Both the position numbers and the translations under genes were made by a program. The notes beneath the pieces are model-generated. The model was not told the origin of the DNA. It was given only the letters and a program-made list of their open reading frames with translations, and ran no database searches. Below, piece by piece: positions 21,001 through 29,035 of a stretch of DNA of 64,000 nucleotides. The DNA is from a virus, in IMG/VR virus record IMGVR_UViG_3300032562_000003, positions 1 to 64,000 of that record. One strand, 5' to 3'. Positions within the stretch are counted from its first letter, which is position 1, and each line of letters begins with the position of its first letter.

Positions 21001-22614
21001 ATATGCAGAACCATTATCACTTATTACAAGTGTGGCGTTTTGTAATGATGCTGCTAGTTCGCTTGCACCCGATCCAATTGTAACTACATTGCCATTGAAA
21101 TCTGCATTGCCAGGCGCTGTTAAGTTGCCATCGGTGCCGAACGTCCAAAGGTTAGTGTTGATTGTAGGGAAATACGTTCCAGTAGGAGGAACACTACCTA
21201 AAGGAGGATTAGTATTCCACTGAGTTAATGGATTAGTCAATGTTCCGATGTTCACATAAAGTGCTTGACCGAATCCTGGGGTCCAAATTCCCCACTCCGT
21301 ATCAAAAAGTATATAAGGATCAGTAGCTGGATTGTAACCCGCCGGATACCAACTTGGCGTTAGCTGATTGAGGTCTCTTATGTACGTAGTGTTCACCGTT
21401 GCAAAATCAGCACCGCTGATAACTATTGTAGTTGGTGCAACCGAAACAAAATCAGTTGATTGAATACTAACTGACCCGTTTGCATTTACTGATACATTTG
21501 CGTTATTATCTCTTCCAAGAATTAGATTTTCACCGTTACCTGCAATGTGAATATCTGGACCGATAGTTAAGTATATATCCAAAAATGCACCTGCATTGTT
21601 GGGATTAGGCTGTAAATGTAAATTACCAGTGCCAATGATGTTAATATCATTGAATGTAACATTACCTGTGTTACCACCTCCACCGTATGGGACACCATTT
21701 GCATAATTGATTGCCACTTCACCATTACCTGGAAGAGTCAAGTTACCTGCATGATCAAATACCCAACCTGCAGAACCAAAGCCCATACCCAACTGTGTCG
21801 AGATAGTTACACTATTTGAACTGTCTATTAATAAAGTATTGATAAATGGCGAGGGCAATAAGTTAGCAGTATTACCTAACCAACCCAAGAAAGCTTCTCC
21901 GGAATAACCCGGCAATGATATACCACCGATGTTCGCATCATCACTCTGTGGAGCAATTAACAGACTGACATTAGGACCCTCATCACCAAATTGCCATGCT
22001 AAACCGGAATTACCGGGATCAGGATTTATTGTAATAAATCCTCTAGTACCATTGATATTAGCATCAAGGTTTAGGTTACCAGTAACAGTTGCATCAACTG
22101 TTGCTAAAGGACCATAGATAGTAGCTTGCTCGGCAGCAAAATTTACAGTGTTTAATTGTGTGTTGGGAGAATCCCAGGTCAATGACGGGCTTCCACCAAA
22201 TAGACCAGAATCATTAAACTGAATCTGAGAGTTTGCTCCGCCCGGATTGCCGTTTCCTGAACCACTTTGAGCAGTCCACGATAGATTACCATTACCATTA
22301 GTCTGTAGAACATATCCATTGTTCCCGCCCGGAATCCTAACAGTACTGACATCAACGACTGACAAGTTAGCTAGTGTACCAACACTGGTTATGTTTGGTT
22401 GCGCGGCGTTAGTTACTGATTGTGCTAAAATTGCTTGGCCTGCCGGCGGAAAATATGATCCACCAGCACCACTAAGAATTAGATTCCCCACAATTTGAAG
22501 ATTAGCATTTTTAGTAGTCGGGGTACCTGACATATCAACCACAGGGAATAGAGAGGTGTAACTGAGATTAGACCCTATGTTGTTAAGACTAGTAATTTTT
22601 ATGCTGGAAATCAT
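18091..22614 (-). CDS. Giant tail fibre protein (1507 aa)
   Basis: The largest gene of the window. Composition is dominated by Gly, Asn, Ser and Thr with recurring segments such as LDGNLTLPGN, VNYANGxxY and WxFDxxGNLTxPGN about every 60-120 residues, a repetitive beta-fibre. The N-terminus (ISSIKITSLNNIGSNLSY...FPVVDMSGTPTTKNANL) resembles the start of structural attachment domains. The C-terminus is a less repetitive globular region. It is probably the long tail fibre. Base composition changes along the gene (GC-rich at the 3' end), suggesting mosaic origin. Confidence 0.8.
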   Translation of the reverse strand: MISSIKITSLNNIGSNLSYTSLFPVVDMSGTPTTKNANLQIVGNLILSGAGGSYFPPAGQAILAQSVTNAAQPNITSVGTLANLSVVDVSTVRIPGGNNGYVLQTNGNGNLSWTAQSGSGNGNPGGANSQIQFNDSGLFGGSPSLTWDSPNTQLNTVNFAAEQATIYGPLATVDATVTGNLNLDANINGTRGFITINPDPGNSGLAWQFGDEGPNVSLLIAPQSDDANIGGISLPGYSGEAFLGWLGNTANLLPSPFINTLLIDSSNSVTISTQLGMGFGSAGWVFDHAGNLTLPGNGEVAINYANGVPYGGGGNTGNVTFNDINIIGTGNLHLQPNPNNAGAFLDIYLTIGPDIHIAGNGENLILGRDNNANVSVNANGSVSIQSTDFVSVAPTTIVISGADFATVNTTYIRDLNQLTPSWYPAGYNPATDPYILFDTEWGIWTPGFGQALYVNIGTLTNPLTQWNTNPPLGSVPPTGTYFPTINTNLWTFGTDGNLTAPGNADFNGNVVTIGSGASELAASLQNATLVISDNGSAYVQAAITNVADIGSADWVAYGHHGNDAGGWVDVGFTSSFFSDANYTITGSGDGYLFAEAYLPDQAPAIGGGNLVLATGSQGTTKDIIFGTGGFLTENIFGRISDSNNELELSRTGSSLNFVGGGNIIGANNIQAGNLTVNNINLSGHIFGTSNPSLEGSATGQMSSGNLTTVSYTAGAQSVIVVASACETGNSGGNAVASITGITGLGLTWIQRSSYVDPTTLCGQKSEIWYAINNSATPVSGVITISFDINVDDQSTIVSSYQNVNLNNPWTSSGPQYSNQVNPTSNVATITANIAEHNTTGVVFMSTPNFGNSENGAGYADGWNTVNQVLNSGADLWEYSYFSCLPFLNPQSDLVVNSTNAVLPNDADGNATGLTIIFDALLGGTGLSVDRLSNGAYSAILTSSGNLNLPGNLAVSGGVITGGIPTQIDINDSITGISIGPNCNVTLSGNTFNYAERGTVVIGNVNSTTQAIGTWYYEASWFNAFNIFTDNTYSTPVDSSTWTTFVGPTDGTATITGYSPIVPITIDAGGYQTVFGIDGNIYLPSNELGNTASISTPFNANLSFKVGGTNTYTLGYDGNLTLPGNTFAVNYANGTQVNIGGGGGATNLIANGNSYANIATADGNLVVNVGTDGYGTWIFETGTGNLIGPGNVSQGAGIVFSAEQSVYIREDMGQLNIDAFGTVITSNSGNTGNTQSWNFDNDGNLTVPGNIIGNNLGNPMYITGATANTDRIAGTLVLSGGSTTNGIGGLPSAGGALVLNGGTATGCATVGGSVLINAGQGDGDWGNITLTVNSKATLFNESGQVILPAVKIGTEITYDPGNPYEGEQLGLYGTRRIISPNSGNTNQVTISTIIQSPQFGSPQVVYTAYNAKVWAFRMTMRIQHGAGTPQNMQMADIFAARNDSGDITYSITNRLKTDPTEDDVVIVPAYDPIYGTMFINATATGNGTAANGSYYFTFDVVEFNQTFD

Positions 22615-22629
22615 ATTTGTTTGTTCCTA

Positions 22630-23697
22630 TTATCCGAATGTAACGCTATTTTGGCCAACACAGAACCATTTACTATTTACGTACTGCAGGGTACATCCTG
22701 CACCTACAGCAGCAAATGTTATGGTTCCGGATCCGCTAGCTTTCCAACCAGCAGTAGCGACTGTGATGACCATATCTCCGCCGTGTGTTACCATCATAAA
22801 TGTCTTAATCTGTCCGGCTGTTCCAGCAGCTAATGTAGCAGTGCTTCCTCCGGTCGTGCTAAAGTAACTTGCCGTGACGGCTAGATTTGCAGCAGAACCA
22901 TTAGTTAAATTCTCGCTACTGAATCCAATTGGAGACTCAACGTTAATCGTACCGGCTGATACTATTGGACTACTAGTTACATTCAAGCTGTTGCTAGATA
23001 GTCCAACTGAAGTAACGGTTCCACCTGATGCAGTAGCAGAAATAGTGATATTTCCATTACTACCAGATGCAGTAATTCCGGATCCTGCTGTGATTCTAGT
23101 TACGCCGATGTTAGTAACTGTGATACTACCGTTAGTAGTAATTGGTCCACCGTTAATCTGAATGCCCGCGCCGGGTGTTAGCCCTACGCTAGTTACAGTT
23201 CCAGCTGATGCCCCGTTAGATGCAGATGTTACTCTACCGTAGGCATCAATAGTTAGTATTGGATTAGAGTATGTTCCTGCATTCGCGCCGGTCGTTGCTA
23301 AATCTATAGTGATATTCCCACTAGATACTATAGGAGTATTGGTAACTACTAATCTAGAAGTAGAAATAGGTGTTATACCTATTGAGGTTACAGTACCTAT
23401 TCCGCCTCCTCCGCCAACGAGCGAGATAGTAATATCACCGGTCGTTCCAGTTAACTGAACGCCAGAACCCGCAGAAAGAGAAGTAACACCAGTGTTTGTA
23501 AAAGTGACGATACCATTAGAAGAATCAGTAGTTATGTTTATAGCACCACCGGACGTAAATGTATTATACGGGCTCGCACAAGCAAAAAGTGTGGTGAAGT
23601 TGTTGCTAGCTTTAGTAAAAGCTGTATATAGTGAATCGCTACCTACCGACTCGTTAGGTAGACCAATATTTATTGATTCTTTTCCAGATATACTCAT
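22630..23697 (-). CDS. Tail fibre protein, first of the fibre operon
   Basis: 355 aa from ATG 23697 (AAGGATTGAAA upstream). Repeats of the form GTVTSVGLTPxxxxxxxxGPI and GSITVTNIGVTRITAGSGI show a beta-helical fibre. The C-terminal 80 residues (AGTAGQIKTFMMVTHGGDMVITV...GCTLQYVNSKWFCVGQN) form a compact tip seen in several fibre proteins. It has a late promoter box upstream. Confidence 0.8.
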   Translation of the reverse strand: MSISGKESINIGLPNESVGSDSLYTAFTKASNNFTTLFACASPYNTFTSGGAINITTDSSNGIVTFTNTGVTSLSAGSGVQLTGTTGDITISLVGGGGGIGTVTSIGITPISTSRLVVTNTPIVSSGNITIDLATTGANAGTYSNPILTIDAYGRVTSASNGASAGTVTSVGLTPGAGIQINGGPITTNGSITVTNIGVTRITAGSGITASGSNGNITISATASGGTVTSVGLSSNSLNVTSSPIVSAGTINVESPIGFSSENLTNGSAANLAVTASYFSTTGGSTATLAAGTAGQIKTFMMVTHGGDMVITVATAGWKASGSGTITFAAVGAGCTLQYVNSKWFCVGQNSVTFG

Positions 23698-23714
23698 TTT
23701 CAATCCTTATGATG

Positions 23715-23722
23715 TATTTATC
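23715..23722 (-). promoter_or_regulatory. Late promoter box of the fibre operon
   Basis: GATAAATA on the minus strand, 17 nt before the fibre ATG and followed by a normal Shine-Dalgarno. Confidence 0.6.
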
Positions 23723-23750
23723 AATAAGGATCGAAAGAATTGTCCGTATC

Positions 23751-24458
23751 TCAGTAAAATTCATTCTTTACGTGCGGAGTAAATCCTAAATCTATGACGA
23801 CTGGGCTACCTTTGTAGATTCCCCAGTTACTAGCACGGGAAAAATCACCCAAAAGAATGTTACTGCTGCTAGCCAAGGTCGCAAGTTCGTCTACATAGTG
23901 CATAGTAGTCTCTATGTCTTCTTCAGTGGCGCCCCTTTTAGTCATCCAACTTTTTGCCTCTATTGGATTTAATGACCTATACCGGTCCTGTCCTGATTTA
24001 TTTTCCGCAACTGCTATTAAGTTACGAAGGCCTAAAGTAGAGCACCTCATTAACTTGCATAGTTTTGCTTCAGACGCTTTTTCTGCCAACTCAGTTTGAA
24101 TCCAGACCGGCTTATGATTCTGCTTGTCATAGTCGATAAGAGGAATAACAATGTCTAGTTGTCCAATGTATCCATCTTCTAGAATATCTACCTCAGCTTC
24201 ATTCTGTGCCATGCCTTTAGCGTTCTTTGCAATCTTTAGAACAGTAGGTCTACCTTGATATTCAATAGTCATCGCTACACGAGCAGAACCAGTGCCTAAT
24301 CGTTTGGCACGCTCTAGTGCATACGCCAATCTACTTTTGAAGGATTTAGCTTTTGGTTTTTCTGGAGTAGGTCTGGTACTAAATTCGTTTGGGTCCCAAT
24401 CAGAAGGAAGCGGTACCTCCATAAGATTTTTTTCAAAGATGAACTCATTTGCTCTCAT
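23751..24458 (-). CDS. Protein-kinase-fold protein with capsid-targeting-like N-terminus
   Basis: 235 aa. It starts MRANEFIFEKN, similar to T4 internal-protein targeting peptides. A kinase-like core follows: RLGTGSARVAMTIEYQGRPTVLKIAK (Gly-rich loop and candidate VAIK Lys), a helix with Glu (NEAEVDIL), and GDFSRASNWGIYKGSPVVIDLGF, which parallels the HxD...N and DFG motifs. Substrate unknown. It overlaps the SOD gene by 4 bp and so is translated with it. Injection with the genome is an inference from the N-terminus and late operon. Confidence 0.65.
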   Translation of the reverse strand: MRANEFIFEKNLMEVPLPSDWDPNEFSTRPTPEKPKAKSFKSRLAYALERAKRLGTGSARVAMTIEYQGRPTVLKIAKNAKGMAQNEAEVDILEDGYIGQLDIVIPLIDYDKQNHKPVWIQTELAEKASEAKLCKLMRCSTLGLRNLIAVAENKSGQDRYRSLNPIEAKSWMTKRGATEEDIETTMHYVDELATLASSSNILLGDFSRASNWGIYKGSPVVIDLGFTPHVKNEFY

Positions 24459-25009
24459 AGTGACTTACCCCACCTGGTGTTAATCACATTCCAGTTGATG
24501 ATCTTCCAAAGTTCGGTAAGATACTTTTTCTTATCTGAGCCATAGTCAAGCACAAATGAATGTTCCCACCAATCTACTAACAGTAGAATGTCATCGCGCA
24601 CTTCATGGTTCTTGATTGTTTTGATTTTGCCGTCGTAGGCTAGGTAGATCCAACCGGATCCATGAATCTTCATGGCTTCTTCTAAAAAGTCAGCCTGAAA
24701 CTTGCGATAATCACCGAAATGCTTATTGATAAAAGTAAGCATAGGCCCGTTCGGTTTGTTACCGACTCGCACTGCTCTGAATTGAGTAAACCATAAGTTA
24801 TGTAGGAAAACGCCCGCATAATTAAAATCGGGGTCACCTTCTTTGTCATTGAATCTTGTTGCGTAGCCTTTTGCCAACTTCTCATAATGCAGATTAAGGG
24901 TCTCTCCGCTCATGACGGGAGACACTTCTTTGACATCGAAGTTTAGTGCAATAATTTCTACGTCTTGAGGTTTTGATTTGTCCTCGAGGATGGTAATATA
25001 CTCACGCAT
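24455..25009 (-). CDS. sod: Fe/Mn superoxide dismutase with capsid-targeting-like N-terminus
   Basis: 184 aa. The C-terminal SOD domain is clear: FQADFLEEAMKIHGSGWIYLAYD and DWWEHSFVLDYGSDKKKYL. All four metal ligands are present: H41 (LNLHYEKLAKGY), H70 (FLHNLWF), D146 and H150 (DWWEH). It converts superoxide to peroxide and oxygen. The first residues MREYITILED look like T4 MKTYQEFIAE. The late box lies 5 nt before the ATG. It may act on oxidative stress during infection or be packaged (inference). Confidence 0.88.
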   Translation of the reverse strand: MREYITILEDKSKPQDVEIIALNFDVKEVSPVMSGETLNLHYEKLAKGYATRFNDKEGDPDFNYAGVFLHNLWFTQFRAVRVGNKPNGPMLTFINKHFGDYRKFQADFLEEAMKIHGSGWIYLAYDGKIKTIKNHEVRDDILLLVDWWEHSFVLDYGSDKKKYLTELWKIINWNVINTRWGKSL

Positions 25010-25014
25010 GAGTA

Positions 25015-25022
25015 TATTTATC
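25015..25022 (-). promoter_or_regulatory. Late promoter box
   Basis: GATAAATA on the minus strand, 5 nt before the SOD ATG; predicts a leaderless mRNA. Confidence 0.65.
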
Positions 25023-25023
25023 G

Positions 25024-25239
25024 TTACTTGCGCCGAACTATTCTTCCTCGTGTAAGATCATACGGAGTTAGCTCCACGTCGACCTTATCACCCATAAGTA
25101 TGCGAATTTGATGCTGTCGCATCTTACCTGCTAGATGACTAAACACAATTACACCGTTATCAAGCTTTACTTTAAACGTTGCATTTGGTAGTACGTCTAT
25201 AATTTCTCCTTCCACCTTAATTGAATCCTGATTTGCCAT
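25024..25239 (-). CDS. infA: Translation initiation factor IF-1
   Basis: 71 aa, full length for IF-1 (71-73 aa) and collinear with the bacterial protein: [20 protein letters not shown], then [13 protein letters not shown], then [19 protein letters not shown], the S1-like OB-fold signature. IF-1 binds the 30S A site during initiation and helps IF-2 and IF-3. The N-terminus ([11 protein letters not shown]) is typical. It lies in a late operon before SOD. With the initiator-type tRNA at 7024 the phage carries two initiation components. Phage-borne IF-1 is rare but has been reported in huge phages. Confidence 0.95.
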   Translation of the reverse strand: MANQDSIKVEGEIIDVLPNATFKVKLDNGVIVFSHLAGKMRQHQIRILMGDKVDVELTPYDLTRGRIVRRK

Positions 25240-25242
25240 AAT

Positions 25243-25740
25243 TTATTTCTTTAGTATAGACCATATCGACTCCTTTTCGATAATCTCTTTTTCTAGCTCA
25301 CGATACCTATCACCGAGAGCCTTAAGTTCTTCCCACTTTTCTTCTAGTTGTGGATTTGGGTGAAGAATAGCTAAACGAGCTTCAATATCTTCTAGTGTTT
25401 TAATAAGGTATTTTCCTTTAATTGAAACCTTACCCTGAAAGTCTGCGTCGACCGAAACAGACAAAGTTGAACTTGGTGTAGAAACCGTATACGGACTTGA
25501 TGTCGCAGTAATAGTAGAAGAATATATGCTAGGTGACCAATTAATTCCGTAAGTGGTTCCGTTGGTTACAGAATATCCGCCGGTAGTAATAGTAGAATTA
25601 CTGAAAGTTGTAGCCATTCCTATAGGATTGTTGTTCATATTATTTAACCCATACGTCTGTGTAGGGCTGGTCACTTTAATACTGTTCAATATACTATCTA
25701 ACCTAGAAGTAAAAATACCGTCATCGGTTTCTTCGCTCAT
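25243..25740 (-). CDS. Probable structural protein with conserved C-terminal helix pair
   Basis: 165 aa. The N-terminal 95 residues are Ser/Thr/Asn-rich and low-complexity, like a fibre linker. The C-terminus (KTLEDIEARLAILHPNPQLEEKWEELKALGDRYRELEKEI) is a charged helical motif found at the ends of several T4-like marine phage virion proteins. It overlaps the AbrB-like gene by 4 bp. Exact role unknown. Confidence 0.6.
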   Translation of the reverse strand: MSEETDDGIFTSRLDSILNSIKVTSPTQTYGLNNMNNNPIGMATTFSNSTITTGGYSVTNGTTYGINWSPSIYSSTITATSSPYTVSTPSSTLSVSVDADFQGKVSIKGKYLIKTLEDIEARLAILHPNPQLEEKWEELKALGDRYRELEKEIIEKESIWSILKK

Positions 25741-25925
25741 TTGCTTGCCTTTTTAAGAAATATTTGGCCAGAATCATCGATGCCGATTTCCACGTCATCG
25801 CCCTCTTTCCAACCTAATTGTTTTAATAATGGAATAGGTAGCGGAATGATGAGGTCGCCCGTCTCAGCGTCCTCTTGTGTGATTACCTCATACCTTACGC
25901 CGTTTGAATTTTTTGAAGTAGTCAT
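25737..25925 (-). CDS. SpoVT-AbrB/MazE-like DNA-binding protein
   Basis: 62 aa from ATG 25925 (another in-frame ATG at 25931). The swapped-hairpin AbrB fold is suggested by DLIIPLPIPLLKQLGWKEGDDVEIGIDDSGQIFLKK. Such proteins are transition regulators or antitoxins. No toxin gene is adjacent, so a regulatory role in the late operon, or an orphan, is more likely. Confidence 0.75.
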   Translation of the reverse strand: MTTSKNSNGVRYEVITQEDAETGDLIIPLPIPLLKQLGWKEGDDVEIGIDDSGQIFLKKASK

Positions 25926-25974
25926 TCGCATCCCAAGGGTTGCGAGAATATATTATTGGGTGTCATTATGATAT

Positions 25975-26142
25975 TTATTCCGAACATGAGCAACTGTCAC
26001 AGTTACCGCATCGCTTAGAGTCACATGAAGAACAGTACCAGCCCTTTTCAGTGTGAACTACAGTATTTTGTCCGCATTTACCGCATCGTTTTCCGACAGG
26101 TTTTTTGGGTTGTTCTATCTTAAATACAGGTTCAGTGGTCAC
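25975..26142 (-). CDS. Small zinc-ribbon protein (55 aa)
   Basis: GTG start 26142 overlapping the stop of the HAD gene (GTGA). Cysteine pairs CGKCG, CSSC, CGNCDSCSC give up to two zinc sites. The N-terminal third is a flexible Pro/Lys stretch. Function unknown; the tight overlap makes it a convincing gene. Confidence 0.7.
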   Translation of the reverse strand: MTTEPVFKIEQPKKPVGKRCGKCGQNTVVHTEKGWYCSSCDSKRCGNCDSCSCSE

Positions 26143-26693
26143 TTACTAGTTTCCTTAAAAGCAGAGCAAAGACCACTCACAACCTTATCCAACCTATCTT
26201 CGTCAGCCTGATACTTGATTCCGATTCCGCCGGCAGCAATCCACTTTCGAATATTTACGCCATAGTCATCGATGAGTATGTTTGGAGTACCGTCCTTCTG
26301 AACAGCGTATTTGGCCTTATCATGATCAAATATAACATGTTTTGGTTTCACCGTTATATTCTTATTCAACCATTCGCGCTTTCCCTTGATACTACCGTCC
26401 CGATCAAAGTTCAGTGGGCTACTAAGAATGTCGTAGTCACCGGCAAACTTCTTTACTATTTCCAGCAGTTCGTTTGAAGTGGGGAAAACACCGATGCTTT
26501 TAAACAGATGAAATGCGTTGGAATCTCTGAAAAATGTTTCCCATTGATCAGGAGTCATTTCATTGTAATGTTCTACGTCGTGAAGATCACCTGCGTAACC
26601 GAATAGATCAGCTAGTACGCCATCCATATCCACAAATACGGTTGGTTTACCCTTGTCTAATTGCTTACTTTCTATTAGTTCTATGATCTTCAT
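26139..26693 (-). CDS. HAD-family 5'(3')-nucleotidase-like with capsid-targeting-like N-terminus
   Basis: 184 aa. It begins MKIIELIESKQ, then the HAD motif I VFVDMDGVLADLFG (nucleophile D and general acid D), a cap with EHYNEMTPDQWETFF, motif II region ILSSPL, and the acidic motif NILIDDYGVNIRKW. This pattern fits deoxyribonucleotidases of the NT5C type. The late box ends 6 nt before the ATG. The N-terminal peptide suggests packaging (inference). Confidence 0.75.
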   Translation of the reverse strand: MKIIELIESKQLDKGKPTVFVDMDGVLADLFGYAGDLHDVEHYNEMTPDQWETFFRDSNAFHLFKSIGVFPTSNELLEIVKKFAGDYDILSSPLNFDRDGSIKGKREWLNKNITVKPKHVIFDHDKAKYAVQKDGTPNILIDDYGVNIRKWIAAGGIGIKYQADEDRLDKVVSGLCSAFKETSK

Positions 26694-26699
26694 AGATTA

Positions 26700-26707
26700 T
26701 ATTTATT
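26700..26707 (-). promoter_or_regulatory. Late promoter box
   Basis: AATAAATA on the minus strand, 6 nt before the HAD gene ATG. Confidence 0.5.
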
Positions 26708-26791
26708 CAAACTTACTAAATATTACGTATTATTACATGAAGAATCTTTGATGTCAAGGATCTTCATAGCCAAAAACAATAAGGAAAACAA

Positions 26792-27379
26792 ATGGCTCTA
26801 ATAGACACAGTAATGAACATATTTATGAAAACAACAAAGGACCCAAATGCTCCTAAGCCACCTCCCGGTTCTCGTTCAGAACGTGAGGCAAAAATTAAGG
26901 ACAAAGCAGGCATGGTAATCAACGTGTTTGCATTACTGCTTGCAGTAAATGCCTGGTACGGAGGAAAGTTGAGTAGCACAGTAATGAATAACACTATCGC
27001 TGCGAATGACGTTTGGAATTTTTATGAGGCTAAGTCCATTAAGCAAACACAGTATGAATTAGCTGCGCTACAGACACCTAATAAAATTCTTGCTAAGCAA
27101 TGGCAGGATAAGGCTGCTAGTTACGAAAGCGATCCTAAATCCGGCGAGGGTAAGAAGGAACTTATGGCTAAGGCAAACAAGCTAGAAGCAGAAAGAAATG
27201 AAGCTAAAAAACGCAGTCCATGGATTGGTTTTGCGGGTACTGCATTCCAACTAAGCATTGTTATTCTTTCAGCGAGCATCCTTGCGGTTAGTATGGATTT
27301 GTTTTGGGGTAGTTTTATTGTAGCAGGGATTGGTGTAGTGTTGATGACACAAGGTCTATGGCTTTGGATGCCATTCTAA
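26792..27379 (+). CDS. DUF4337-like membrane protein
   Basis: 195 aa. One helix near residues 42-58 (MVINVFALLLAVNAWYGG), a charged helical domain with NDVWNFYEAKSIKQTQYELA, a linker and two C-terminal helices (about 142-190). The arrangement and the WxxYxAKSIKQ motif fit the DUF4337 family of unknown function. AAGGAAAACAA is the ribosome binding site. It is isolated on the plus strand. Confidence 0.75.
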   Translation: MALIDTVMNIFMKTTKDPNAPKPPPGSRSEREAKIKDKAGMVINVFALLLAVNAWYGGKLSSTVMNNTIAANDVWNFYEAKSIKQTQYELAALQTPNKILAKQWQDKAASYESDPKSGEGKKELMAKANKLEAERNEAKKRSPWIGFAGTAFQLSIVILSASILAVSMDLFWGSFIVAGIGVVLMTQGLWLWMPF

Positions 27380-27385
27380 CACGAA

Positions 27386-27661
27386 TCAGTGCCTAGTACG
27401 ATTACGACTTTTTCTAATAGGTACGTAATCTTTGTTTGGAATAGGTGATCTGTCGGGGATGATGTGATGAAAATCAATTGCATCGTCCCCGAATTTTATC
27501 ATAGCATATGCTATAATCTTATCCGCATCGTCATTATCACTGAATCCTATGATAAGATGCCCTAAAAAATGAACCTTTGTTTTGATATGCTTTTTGAGAG
27601 TTACATCTGTAAGGATATCAGTAAAATCGTTTGACTCTCTATGAAACAGTATCTTCTTCAT
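27386..27661 (-). CDS. Hypothetical protein
   Basis: 91 aa, His-rich near the C-terminus (IDFHHIIPDR) with a basic tail. No family recognised. It abuts the next minus-strand gene without gap. Confidence 0.65.
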   Translation of the reverse strand: MKKILFHRESNDFTDILTDVTLKKHIKTKVHFLGHLIIGFSDNDDADKIIAYAMIKFGDDAIDFHHIIPDRSPIPNKDYVPIRKSRNRTRH

Positions 27662-27862
27662 TTACTTTTTCCAAACTAAAAATGCTACGTAGTCTCGTTC
27701 GGACTCAAATAGGAATTCAAATTCTTCATACATATTATTGCGAGCATGGTCGAATCCCCATTCTGCTTCACAGTTACGTTTACACCATTCTACAACGTGT
27801 TTTAATTCTCCATATGGAATAGTAACGTTGGCGCTATGAGCAGTCGGTACATTGATAGACAT
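27662..27862 (-). CDS. Small hypothetical protein
   Basis: 66 aa ending EFEFLFESERDYVAFLVWKK; a similar aromatic ending occurs in small T4-like phage proteins of unknown role. It overlaps the dCMP deaminase gene's 3' end by 29 bp. Confidence 0.65.
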   Translation of the reverse strand: MSINVPTAHSANVTIPYGELKHVVEWCKRNCEAEWGFDHARNNMYEEFEFLFESERDYVAFLVWKK

Positions 27863-28265
27863 TAATACCTCCTTGGGTCAAAAATTTTAAGCCACTGTCA
27901 TCTCTGTATTTTTCTTTATAATAAACAGTGGAAATTTTGGCTTGATATATGAGCTTCGCACAGTCGATACAAGGTGCGTGTGTACAAAAAAAAGTAGCAC
28001 CTTCACTAGATTCCGTACTACACGCTACCTTGCTAATTGAATTTGCTTCGGCGTGCAGTACTTCTGGACGAGTTTTGAGGGTACCGTCCTCTAGTGTAAT
28101 CTCGCAGTTATTGTCCCAACCGGCCGGCATACCATTATAACCAGTAGCAATAATTTGGGAGTCACCTTTAACTATTACGGCTCCTACTTTCAATCGTTTA
28201 GCATAACTGAGTGTAGCAGTTAGTTCAGCAAACTCCATAAAATACTTTATAAATTTAGGTTTCAT
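27834..28265 (-). CDS. dCMP deaminase (zinc cytidine/deoxycytidylate deaminase family)
   Basis: 143 aa from ATG 28265. Zinc site H71-A-E73 (LHAEANSI) and C99-x-x-C102 (HAPCIDCAK) with the catalytic glutamate present. The TGYNGMPAGWDNNC segment is typical of T4-like dCMP deaminase, which makes dUMP for thymidylate synthesis. It overlaps the GIY-YIG gene's 3' end by 4 bp. Confidence 0.9.
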   Translation of the reverse strand: MKPKFIKYFMEFAELTATLSYAKRLKVGAVIVKGDSQIIATGYNGMPAGWDNNCEITLEDGTLKTRPEVLHAEANSISKVACSTESSEGATFFCTHAPCIDCAKLIYQAKISTVYYKEKYRDDSGLKFLTQGGINVYQCTDCS

Positions 28266-29030
28266 GTCTTGCATCGTTCATTGTGGTGTTTATAAAAATT
28301 AGGACTCTCGTTCGCTGTCATACCACATATATTGCATGTGACCTGTTTAATCGAAACCGGCTTTTTATTTGGATTTGTCTTGCAGTTATCCATATGCCAC
28401 CTTTTCATATTTTTATAGTCTCCGGTCTTACCGCAGTGGGAACAAGTGAGTACAGTGGTATCCTGCGGCCGCAATCGCATAGCCTCTTTATGTAATTCTG
28501 ATTTTTTCTTACCTTTAAGTGATTCACTGATTTTTAATGCCGCCACTGCGATCCTAGCATCAGTGTGTTTTGTTTTTCCGATATGCCAACTTTGATTATT
28601 AGGATTGTTTAACCTGGATTCTGTCCTACACCTAATATGTTTTTCTGATTGTTTTCTACCTCTCATTTTCTTTTTTTGCGAATCAATGCTGTGTTTTGAC
28701 TTGTGGTGCCCTAACGTCCCGTCGCCGCCTAATGTCATATTATAACCATTAGAGTTTTCCGAATAGAAATAGGAGTTGTATTCTACAATAAACCAGTTTT
28801 CCATAACTTTCAGTGTATAGTCTCCGTCTTCCGATTCATATATGACCTCCCATATAAAGTTTTCCCAACCATATTTTCGTATAGCATTATAGAACACAGT
28901 TGATCTTTCTGCGCCGCGATTAGCATTGTGTTTGTGTTGGGCCTTCCTGCGCGGCCACCTCGAATCGAAGCCTATATAAACCTTTTGATTCACTGTGTTA
29001 GTTGCTTTGTATATAACATAACTTCTTCAT
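28262..29030 (-). pseudogene. GIY-YIG homing endonuclease, N-terminal frameshift
   Basis: From the GTG at 28993 the frame reads VNQKVYIGFDSRW, starting between the two halves of the GIY-YIG motif. The missing half is encoded in the same frame just upstream (YVIYKATNT, 28994-29018), but that frame has no start codon. An ATG at 29030, 5 nt after a late box, is out of frame by one base. One extra base between 29019 and 29027 explains this. The rest has NUMOD3-like repeats (SHKSKHSIDSQKKKM, KISESLKGKKKSE) and two CxxCG zinc knuckles. Could also be an assembly error. Confidence 0.7.
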
Positions 29031-29035
29031 AAACC

